From Candidatus Poribacteria bacterium (lineage in GTDB: Bacteria > Poribacteria > WGA-4E > PCPOR2b): a stretch of DNA of 7,667 nucleotides. Position 1 is the first letter of the stretch. The number at the start of each line of letters is the position of its first letter. The DNA lies in NCBI GenBank assembly GCA_027296925.1, contig JAPUIP010000724.1, positions 1 through 7,667 of the forward strand, given 5' to 3'. Positions 1 through 5,009 of this stretch are shown here, one piece after another. The translations under genes were made by a program, and so were the position numbers. The notes below the pieces were generated by a model, which saw only the letters and a program-made list of their open reading frames with translations, had not been told where the DNA came from and searched no databases.

Positions 1-430
1 CAAATGGGTAGCCCTTTTCCAGTTCGTCGACTGTTGGGAGACGATAGCCCCGCCACTGCAGAAGTACAAAGGCTCGTGCTCTCATCAGCATTATGCGTTC
101 GGCGTCTTTACGCATTTGCTCTAATTTCCTCTGTTCCTGTGCCGTCAACGTGCCTATACGGTTTTTCTCTAACAGACCGTCATATTGTCGGATGTGTTTC
201 GGTGAAATACAAAGACGTGTGATCGCCCATAAATCCTCATCATTTTTAGTTTCAAGCAGAGCCAGTTCCTCGCGAAATATTTCTGGCACGTCATCTAGCG
301 GTGGTGGAATTGTAGCGGCAAGCGAATCAACCAGAACATTTTCCACCGAACGCCGTGTCACTGTAGCGGTGCGTTGTGCCCACTCCCACAATGTTTTCGG
401 GAGTTCTAAAGTCACGGTCTGATCAGACAT
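1..430 (-). CDS. Small RHH-like hypothetical protein, 3' end outside window
   Basis: The frame opens at ATG 430-428 and stays open to the window edge, giving 143 full codons and no stop. The first 40 residues (MSDQTVTLELPKTLWEWAQR..., then RRSVENVLVDSL) look like a beta strand plus two helices, as in ribbon-helix-helix DNA-binding or antitoxin proteins. The middle contains DEDLWAI, and the second half (LEKNRIGTLTAQEQRKLEQM) is charged and helical, followed by RAFVLLQWRGYRLPT. From memory, this layout matches a family of about 140-150 residues common in cyanobacteria and other environmental bacteria, so only a few residues are probably missing. The start overlaps the end of birA by 8 nt, and GGGGTGA lies just upstream as a ribosome binding site. 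It is therefore the fourth gene of the argF operon. The function is unknown; an antitoxin-like or regulatory role is only an inference. Confidence 0.75.
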   Translation of the reverse strand, partial: MSDQTVTLELPKTLWEWAQRTATVTRRSVENVLVDSLAATIPPPLDDVPEIFREELALLETKNDEDLWAITRLCISPKHIRQYDGLLEKNRIGTLTAQEQRKLEQMRKDAERIMLMRARAFVLLQWRGYRLPTVDELEKGYPF

Positions 431-1325
431 TATTTTCACCCCTTTTGCGTGACGTACTGCGTGAAACGTGGTGATTCATTTCCCTTCTTTTACTCTTCCC
501 GTACATCATTTTGTTGCTGTTCCCAATTGCTTGATTTTCGCTCCTCGTATGAATCACTTCGCCGACCCAGAGCTTCCGTCGATCCCCGGAGACATTTTGA
601 AGCAGGATTCCGCCATCCAGATCAATTTTCTCGACCACACCATCAAAGATGCCCGCCGGTGTCTCAATCTGTATCCACTTGCCTTGGATGTATAACAGCC
701 TGTTTGCCTCCGCAATGATTGACGCAATTTTTCCACACTTCAGGCACAGATAGTTTTTTTCGATCTGCGATAAGATGGCTTGGATCAGCAAAACGCGGGA
801 GATCTCGCGCCCCGCTTCGATGCGCAAAGATGTAGCGGAAGCCCAAAGTTCGTTTGGAAAATCCGCCGGTAATGTGTTCACATTGACCCCGAATCCCATG
901 ACGAAAAATGGTTGATGATCTTGATCGTACTCCAATTCCGTCAAGACACCACTGACTTTTTTGTCATGGATGAGCACATCGTTGGGCCACTTGATCTGTG
1001 CGGGAAGATTCGTCAACTCTCGGATTGCAGCGGCGATTGCCAGTGCACCGATTAGGTTCGGCAACCCAATCTGGTTCGCCAACAGCCGGTGCCGCAGGAT
1101 GAGCGAGGCGAGGATACTCGATCCAGGCGGGGCATGCCATCTCCTACCCTGACGTCCACGTCCTCCTGTTTGGTGTTCCGCGAGGATGAGCGTTCCCTCC
1201 CGGCCGCCTTCGATTCCGCGTTGTAACGCCAGGTCGTTCGTTGAGCTGAGTTGATCGTAAATCTCTATCTCTTGTCCGACGATTTGGGTTTGGAGTCCAT
1301 CGAGGATTTCTGCGCTACGCTTCAC
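423..1325 (-). CDS. birA: Biotin--[acetyl-CoA-carboxylase] ligase (class I BirA, no HTH)
   Basis: Biotin-protein ligase: it activates biotin to biotinyl-5'-AMP and transfers it to the carrier-protein lysine of acetyl-CoA carboxylase and related enzymes in the cytoplasm. From the GTG start the product is 300 residues. Visible motifs are SSTND (27-31), the biotinyl-AMP loop GRGRQGRRW (55-63), KWPND (112-116), DKKVSG with the likely catalytic lysine at 123, GFGVNVN (144-150), and an SH3-like C-terminal domain ending VGEVIHTR (254-261). There is no N-terminal winged helix, so it is a class I enzyme that should not act as the biotin repressor. GTG at 1325 is preferred over the ATG at 1433. It overlaps the thrC stop as GTGA, and the extra 36 residues would be out-of-frame thrC sequence, rich in arginine and unlike BirA. 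Oddity: residues 263-300 form a basic tail beyond the usual end of the family. Confidence 0.93.
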   Translation of the reverse strand: MKRSAEILDGLQTQIVGQEIEIYDQLSSTNDLALQRGIEGGREGTLILAEHQTGGRGRQGRRWHAPPGSSILASLILRHRLLANQIGLPNLIGALAIAAAIRELTNLPAQIKWPNDVLIHDKKVSGVLTELEYDQDHQPFFVMGFGVNVNTLPADFPNELWASATSLRIEAGREISRVLLIQAILSQIEKNYLCLKCGKIASIIAEANRLLYIQGKWIQIETPAGIFDGVVEKIDLDGGILLQNVSGDRRKLWVGEVIHTRSENQAIGNSNKMMYGKSKRREMNHHVSRSTSRKRGENNV

Positions 1326-2470
1326 GCCTGATAACCACCCGTGTTGAATAGTACGACCCGCTCCGCTGGATGGATTTCGCCGGCATCGACAAGCTTCCTG
1401 AGTCCGGCGACGGTTGCGGCGCCTTCGGGACAAGACAGGAGGCCCTCATACGTCGCGAAGATTTCCATTCCCCGTCGGATCTCATCATCGGTGACGGCAA
1501 CCGCAGCACCGCCGCTCTGACGGATGGCGTTGAGAATCAGGAAATCACCAACGGCTTGTGGCACGCACAATCCCGCGGCCATTGTCTTTGCGTCTGGCCA
1601 CGGTTCAGCTTCGGGTTTACCTTCCTCCCACGCTTTAACGATTGGGGCGCATCCGGCTGATTGTACGGAGATCATCCGCGGGCGTTTCCCGTCGATCCAC
1701 CCGATCGCTTCCAACTCCTCAAATCCCTTCCACATCCCGACAATCCCCGTGCCGCCGCCCGTTGGGTAGATAATGACATCCGGAAGTTCCCAATTAAATT
1801 GCTCGGCGAGCTCCAAACCCATTGTTTTCTTTCCCTCAACGCGGTAAGGCTCTTTGAGGGTCGAGACATCGAACCAGCCTTCTCCCGCCTTGCGCTCCGC
1901 GACGATTTTGCCCGCATCCGTAATGAGTCCATCGACGAGAGTCACTTTTGCGCCCGCCAGTTGACAGGTGTCTCGGTTAAATGCAGGCGCATCTTTCGGC
2001 ATGAAGATGTGTGCCTCCATGCCTGCACGCGCTGCGTAGATCGAAAGCGCAGTCGCCGCATTCCCAGCAGAAGGAATTGCGAGTTTCGTCAATCCAAGTT
2101 CTTTCGCTTTGGACACCGCCATGGCAAGCCCACGCGCCTTAAAACTCCCGGTCGGCAAACGTGACTCATCCTTCACCCACAACGCTTCGAGTCCAAAGAC
2201 ATCGTTGAGCCGTTTGGTTTGAATCAGTGGCGTCATCTGTTCACCAAGGGAAACGATGTGGGTTGCATCGATCACCGGGAGAAGTTCAGCGTACCGCCAC
2301 ATTGACGCCTCACGTTGCGCAAGAGAAGTGCGCCTCCACACCGTAGCAATTTTCTCCAGATCGTAACGTGGGAAGAGTGGCTTTCCGCACTTCGCGCAGA
2401 GATTCTGTGGCACGTCATGGTCGTAGGTTTCGGCGCAACGGCTACACTCAAGGTGGGTCAGATAGTTCAT
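1322..2470 (-). CDS. thrC: Threonine synthase (PLP-dependent, zinc-ribbon type)
   Basis: Likely converts O-phospho-L-homoserine to L-threonine and phosphate in the cytoplasm, the last step of threonine synthesis. The 382-residue product starts with a zinc ribbon (C9xxC12 and C25xxC28). It then shows the fold-type II PLP pattern: KDESRLPTGSFKARG with the Schiff-base lysine at K111, SAGNAATA (134-141), which binds the substrate or PLP ring, and the phosphate-binding loop PTGGGTGI (236-243). The conserved TMAAGLCVP segment and the final NTGGYQA fit the family, although many homologues end NTGSGLKY. The ATG at 2470 overlaps the argF stop as ATGA, and its own TGA overlaps the birA GTG. Translation is therefore probably coupled on both sides. 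The main alternative is a related fold-type II paralogue such as cysteate synthase or threonine dehydratase. The zinc ribbon and overall layout favour threonine synthase. Confidence 0.88.
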   Translation of the reverse strand: MNYLTHLECSRCAETYDHDVPQNLCAKCGKPLFPRYDLEKIATVWRRTSLAQREASMWRYAELLPVIDATHIVSLGEQMTPLIQTKRLNDVFGLEALWVKDESRLPTGSFKARGLAMAVSKAKELGLTKLAIPSAGNAATALSIYAARAGMEAHIFMPKDAPAFNRDTCQLAGAKVTLVDGLITDAGKIVAERKAGEGWFDVSTLKEPYRVEGKKTMGLELAEQFNWELPDVIIYPTGGGTGIVGMWKGFEELEAIGWIDGKRPRMISVQSAGCAPIVKAWEEGKPEAEPWPDAKTMAAGLCVPQAVGDFLILNAIRQSGGAAVAVTDDEIRRGMEIFATYEGLLSCPEGAATVAGLRKLVDAGEIHPAERVVLFNTGGYQA

Positions 2471-3381
2471 AGTTTCCCCAAAAGTTTCAGTATCAATCCC
2501 TTCATGCTATGCAGCCGGTTCTCAGCCTGTTCAAACATAATTGACCGGGGGTCCTCAACAATTTCGCCGGAAACCTCGTAGCCGCGGTGGGCTGGGAGGC
2601 AGTGCATCACCACCACATCGTGCCCTGCGAGGACTTCTTTATTCAACTGATAAGGTGCAAACACCTTCATGCGCCGCTTCTTTTCCGCCTCAAAAGCCGT
2701 GTCCATGAAGAACTCCATGTCAATCCACGTGTCCGTATAAACAACATCGCTCTTCGCAATCGCATCCTGAAGCTGATCCGAAACTTTATATACGCCTGCT
2801 TGCTCCGCTGCCTCAAAAAGTTTCGCGTCAATTGACGCGGGATTCGTCTCCGGTGCAACGACGGTCACTTCCATACCACCCTTCAATCCCGCTGCAATTA
2901 ACGAATTGCATACGTTATTATGCATGCCCACGTAGGTGAGTTTGACCCCTTCGATACGCCCGAATTTCTCCTGTATCGTCATCAGATCGCCCAATGCCTG
3001 TGTGGGATGGTAGAGATCGCAACACCCATTGATGACGGGGACGGTCGCACTCTCGGCGGCGCGTACGATGTCCGCATGTTTCAGAAAACGCGCAAGGATG
3101 ACGTCCACATAAGAAGACAGAACACGGATTTCATCGCGTAAATCTGCAAGCCCGAAGTTGGTGGTCCGCCAGTCGAGATAGACCGCGTGCCCGCCCAATT
3201 GGGTCATGCCAATTTCACCGGCGCAGCGTGTTCGGGTAGAGGTTTTCTGGAAAAGTAAGGCGAGGCTACGCCCACTCAGTATGTTCGCATATCGTTCTGG
3301 ATTGTTCTTGATAGCAAGGCTACCCTCGACAATCTCCATAACATCTGTTGTGGATAGATTTTGTAGTGAAATGAGATTCAT
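2467..3381 (-). CDS. argF: Ornithine carbamoyltransferase-like protein
   Basis: A member of the aspartate/ornithine carbamoyltransferase family, 304 residues, close to the usual 300-330. Carbamoyl-phosphate-binding signatures are present: QKTSTRTRC (45-53), LYHPTQAL (123-130, HPCQ in most OTCases) and HCLPAHRG (260-267). NNVCNS (155-160) matches the ornithine-contacting asparagine region, and EQAENRLHSMK closes the C-terminal domain. By family the product is cytoplasmic and makes citrulline from ornithine for arginine synthesis. Oddity: the ornithine loop, DVWVSMG in standard enzymes, reads DTWIDMEFF (217-225), so the serine and glycine of SMG become Asp221 and Glu223. The segment after STRTR (LDWRTTNFGLADLRDE) also lacks the usual GE-x-x-xDT pattern. 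The substrate could be another amine or a modified ornithine. It is the first gene of the operon, with AGGGAG 5 nt before ATG and a consensus promoter upstream. Confidence 0.85.
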   Translation of the reverse strand: MNLISLQNLSTTDVMEIVEGSLAIKNNPERYANILSGRSLALLFQKTSTRTRCAGEIGMTQLGGHAVYLDWRTTNFGLADLRDEIRVLSSYVDVILARFLKHADIVRAAESATVPVINGCCDLYHPTQALGDLMTIQEKFGRIEGVKLTYVGMHNNVCNSLIAAGLKGGMEVTVVAPETNPASIDAKLFEAAEQAGVYKVSDQLQDAIAKSDVVYTDTWIDMEFFMDTAFEAEKKRRMKVFAPYQLNKEVLAGHDVVVMHCLPAHRGYEVSGEIVEDPRSIMFEQAENRLHSMKGLILKLLGKL

Positions 3382-3386
3382 AATAA

Positions 3387-3392
3387 CTCCCT
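3387..3392 (-). promoter_or_regulatory. Ribosome binding site of argF-like gene
   Basis: On the minus strand AGGGAG lies 5 nt before the ATG at 3381. It is the only good Shine-Dalgarno match here, which settles the start of the first operon gene. Confidence 0.8.
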
Positions 3393-3409
3393 GAGAAAAG
3401 TCGTTTGAA

Positions 3410-3432
3410 GGTCATGATTATACTGTATGACC
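3410..3432. promoter_or_regulatory. Inverted repeat over the -10 box, candidate operator
   Basis: GGTCAT (3410-3415) and ATGACC (3427-3432) form perfect 6-bp arms around an 11-bp centre that contains the TATAAT box. A dyad in this place is well suited to repressor binding that blocks the polymerase. The sequence does not resemble the ArgR box (TGAAT...ATTCA type), so I cannot name a regulator. The arms are short and chance is possible. Confidence 0.4.
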
Positions 3433-3445
3433 GTGACCTTGTCAA
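3417..3445 (-). promoter_or_regulatory. Consensus sigma70-type promoter of the argF-thrC-birA operon
   Basis: On the minus strand the sequence reads TTGACA (3445-3440), a 17-nt spacer, then TATAAT (3422-3417). Both hexamers match the consensus at all six positions and the spacing is optimal. Transcription should start near 3410, leaving a leader of about 29 nt that includes the AGGGAG site. The promoter lies just downstream of the TnpB element, so the operon keeps its own promoter whatever reads out of the element. Confidence 0.9.
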
Positions 3446-3526
3446 GCGGCTAATTCCTATCGTCGGGCCATCTCATTTTCCTGGCTTACCCTGGTGCATT
3501 TCATCGTGGCGAGTTCAGTCGCTGTG

Positions 3527-3690
3527 TCAACTACCCACGGCTGAAGCGCGTGGGCTTGTAGAAGCCCACGGGTCCGTGTGATTTCTCGTTTCATCGGGGG
3601 CGTTTACTACCGCCATACCTCCACGAAGGGGCGAAGCAACCCTGAGAATATTTATTGCCGCATTATGGTCTCTATCAATCACCAAACCAC
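3527..3690 (-). ncRNA. Presumed omega RNA (reRNA) scaffold at tnpB 3' end
   Basis: In characterised TnpB elements the guide RNA comes from the 3' end of tnpB and the transposon right end, and its guide is the adjacent flanking DNA. Here the coding region after the last RuvC motif runs through GC-rich, hairpin-forming sequence right to the stop (tail of about 39 residues: SPLRGGMAVVNAPDETRNH...). This is the usual sign that the DNA is conserved as RNA. A strong stem at 3549-3570 and an alternative stem at 3534-3554 end the scaffold. The guide would fall at about 3505-3526, depending on the exact right end. The 5' boundary given is approximate. Confidence 0.5.
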
Positions 3691-4726
3691 AGGAATTACA
3701 ACGATGTACGCGAGTTGCCAAAGACTTTTTCACCACTTCCCCACAGCCAGAACAGATCTGGGACGTGCCATGCGGTGGAACTTTCAGCAGGTACTTACCA
3801 GCGTTTTCAGCTTTGGAAGTACATGCGAGAATAAAGTTCCCCCATGCGGCATCGGAAATGCTTTTGGCGAGGTGATGGTTCTTTACCATGTTCGTGATTT
3901 GCAGGTCTTCGACAACCACAGCATCGTATCGGGCATACAGTTGATGGGCGGTTTTGCAATGGAAATCCCGTCGTTGGTTGACGATGTGTTCGTGCTGTTT
4001 GGCGAGTTCGTGTACCGCTTTCTGTCGTCTGTGACTGCCTTTTTTGCGCTTAGACACACGGCGTTGTTTCCGTTTCAGCTTCGCTTCCGACTGGCGCAAG
4101 TGACGGGGGTTTTCGACGTGCTCCCCTTCAGAAGTGGTCAGGAAGGATTCCAATCCAACATCAACACCGACAGCGGTTACGGGTTCAGCCTTTTCAGCAT
4201 CTGGCACTTGCACGGTGATGTTGGCATACCAACCGGACGCCTTGCGCTGAATCGTGAGTGTTTTGACCTTCCCTTCGGGGAGAGGGCGGTGATAGCGAAT
4301 CTTCACGTTTCCCATTTTGGGGACGGCCAGACGAGCAAGACGCCCGCCGATTTCGCGGATCAGATTCGGACTCAAATGCGAGAAGGTTATGGAACGATAG
4401 CGACCTTTCCCCTTAAATCGAGGATAACCCGGATTTTCGCCATTCTTCACACGACGGAAGAACGCCTTAAACGCCTTGTCCAATCTTCGGAGTGTGTCTT
4501 GGAGAATGTCGATATGTGGTGTTGCCCAGAACGGCTTTTCCGCACGAAGCGGGGTCAACGCCGCTTGTTGCGTGCCGTAGGTGACAGATTCGCCATTCTC
4601 TTCGTAGGCCGAGCGACGCCATGCAAGAGCCTGATTATAGATATTCTTGCACGCTTCAAGTTGCGTTTCAAGCGTCTGAGTCTGTTCTTTTGTCGGATAT
4701 ATCCGGTACTGATAGGCTTTTACCAT
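3527..4726 (-). CDS. tnpB: RNA-guided endonuclease TnpB
   Basis: TnpB is a transposon-encoded nuclease, ancestral to Cas12, that uses an RNA from the element's right end to cut DNA next to a target motif and so helps the element persist. The 399-residue product begins MVKAYQYRIYPTKEQ, a typical TnpB start. It carries the WED/REC-like region with NPGYPRFKGKGRYRSITFS (98-116). The complete split RuvC active site is visible: GVDVG (D189), VVVEDL (E273) and DRDHNAAINI (D351/D353). A zinc finger (CSGC 325-328, CNSC 343-346) sits between the last two, and a basic bridge segment lies around 216-233. All catalytic residues are kept, so it is not a nuclease-dead TldR-type derivative. The start lies inside the upstream RHH gene (59-nt overlap), with only a weak, distant GGTGAG before it, so coupled translation is likely. 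The C-terminal tail reads through the right-end hairpin. Confidence 0.95.
   Translation of the reverse strand: MVKAYQYRIYPTKEQTQTLETQLEACKNIYNQALAWRRSAYEENGESVTYGTQQAALTPLRAEKPFWATPHIDILQDTLRRLDKAFKAFFRRVKNGENPGYPRFKGKGRYRSITFSHLSPNLIREIGGRLARLAVPKMGNVKIRYHRPLPEGKVKTLTIQRKASGWYANITVQVPDAEKAEPVTAVGVDVGLESFLTTSEGEHVENPRHLRQSEAKLKRKQRRVSKRKKGSHRRQKAVHELAKQHEHIVNQRRDFHCKTAHQLYARYDAVVVEDLQITNMVKNHHLAKSISDAAWGNFILACTSKAENAGKYLLKVPPHGTSQICSGCGEVVKKSLATRVHRCNSCGLVIDRDHNAAINILRVASPLRGGMAVVNAPDETRNHTDPWASTSPRASAVGS
3531..3570. repeat. Right-end hairpins of the TnpB element
   Basis: Two mutually exclusive stems overlap. CGTGGGCTT (3549-3557) pairs perfectly with AAGCCCACG (3562-3570) around a 4-nt loop. 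CCCACGGC (3534-3541) pairs with GC and CGTGGG (3546-3554) around TGAA, with one bulged G. The latter is the counterpart of the left-end hairpin and lies next to the presumed right cleavage site. The tnpB stop codon falls just beyond it. Confidence 0.75.
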
Positions 4727-4853
4727 GACGTTTTTTAAGTCTCACCATGTAGTCAATCAAAATTCGGCTAACGGTTGTATGATTGTCTAAAGCATATGCG
4801 TGGATAAAGTCTTTCAAATCCTTGTCAACTCTTAGGTCAATACGTGTTTTCAT
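4668..4853 (-). CDS. Small ribbon-helix-helix (Arc/CopG-like) protein upstream of tnpB
   Basis: A 61-residue product. MKTRIDLRVDKDLKDF forms the beta strand and first helix, and TTVSRILIDYMVRLKKRHGK forms the second helix with a basic end. This is the pattern of ribbon-helix-helix DNA-binding dimers, whose N-terminal strand (TRIDLRV) would contact the major groove. The last 19 codons overlap the start of tnpB in another frame, so the two genes are probably translated together. No clear Shine-Dalgarno site precedes its ATG. By analogy with other small RHH proteins it may repress its own promoter and hence tnpB. The inverted repeat at 4868-4882, about 15 nt before the start, is a candidate site. 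Most IS1341-type elements carry tnpB alone. The function is inferred from the fold only. Confidence 0.75.
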   Translation of the reverse strand: MKTRIDLRVDKDLKDFIHAYALDNHTTVSRILIDYMVRLKKRHGKSLSVPDISDKRTDSDA

Positions 4854-4867
4854 GGAATATATGATGC

Positions 4868-4882
4868 TACACTATGTGTGTA
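4868..4882. promoter_or_regulatory. Inverted repeat before the RHH gene, candidate operator
   Basis: TACAC (4868-4872) and GTGTA (4878-4882) are perfect 5-bp arms around TATGT; an overlapping ACAC/GTGT dyad exists at 4869-4879. It lies 15 nt upstream of the RHH start codon, where an autoregulator would bind. A TTGATA (minus strand, 4889-4884) is nearby, but no well-spaced -10 partner is convincing, so I do not call a promoter. Confidence 0.35.
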
Positions 4883-4934
4883 CATATCAAGTAAAAATGA
4901 GGCGCAATTCCCCCTCAAAGTTCGGGGCAAGCTT

Positions 4935-4955
4935 CCCACGACTAAAGTCGGTGGG
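4935..4955. repeat. Left-end hairpin of the TnpB element
   Basis: On the plus strand CCCA-CGAC, loop TAAA, GTCG, one bulged G, then TGGG: an 8-bp stem with a tetraloop. It shares 16 of 21 positions with the right-end palindrome (3534-3554) in the same orientation, as expected for the structures recognised by TnpA in IS200/IS605 elements. A weaker CCCC/GGGG stem follows at 4911-4927. Confidence 0.75.
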
Positions 4956-5009
4956 ATTCCTTGCGAAGACTTCTTGAACCGAATAAATTCGCCACTACAA
5001 TCTGTTCGA

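Larger units (their letters stand above)
3525..4973 (-). mobile_element. IS200/IS605-family (IS1341-like) element with RHH gene and tnpB, no tnpA
   Basis: The element contains tnpB and a small overlapping RHH gene, bracketed by two related 21-nt imperfect palindromes: 3534-3554 at the tnpB 3' side and 4935-4955 at the left end. On the plus strand both read CCCACG...GTGGG, in the same orientation, with 16 of 21 positions identical. That matches the same-sense subterminal hairpins of IS200/IS605 elements, and inverted terminal repeats are absent. No Y1 transposase (tnpA) is present, so movement would need TnpA supplied from elsewhere. Exact ends are uncertain by about 10 nt. I placed the left end just inside a minus-strand TTCAA (4978-4974), which could be the target/TAM motif. 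The right end is just past the hairpin and tnpB stop. It is inserted between yejA and the argF promoter and interrupts no gene. Confidence 0.75.

Noticed and set aside
1326..1433. ATG start at 1433 giving a 336-residue BirA
   Set aside because: The added 36 residues are out-of-frame thrC sequence rich in arginine. The GTG at 1325 overlapping the thrC stop matches the class I BirA length.
1661..2164. 167-codon plus-strand reading frame inside thrC
   Set aside because: It is fully antisense to threonine synthase, has no ribosome binding site or domain, and is rich in Arg, as expected for a shadow frame.
3393..3526. ArgR box or BirA operator near the argF promoter
   Set aside because: The dyad GGTCAT/ATGACC does not fit the TGAAT/ATTCA ArgR pattern, and the BirA encoded here lacks a DNA-binding domain.
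3578..4738. Long 386-codon plus-strand reading frame opposite tnpB
   Set aside because: It lies almost wholly antisense to tnpB, which has clear family motifs. The translated sequence shows no recognisable domain, so it is a shadow of the tnpB codons.
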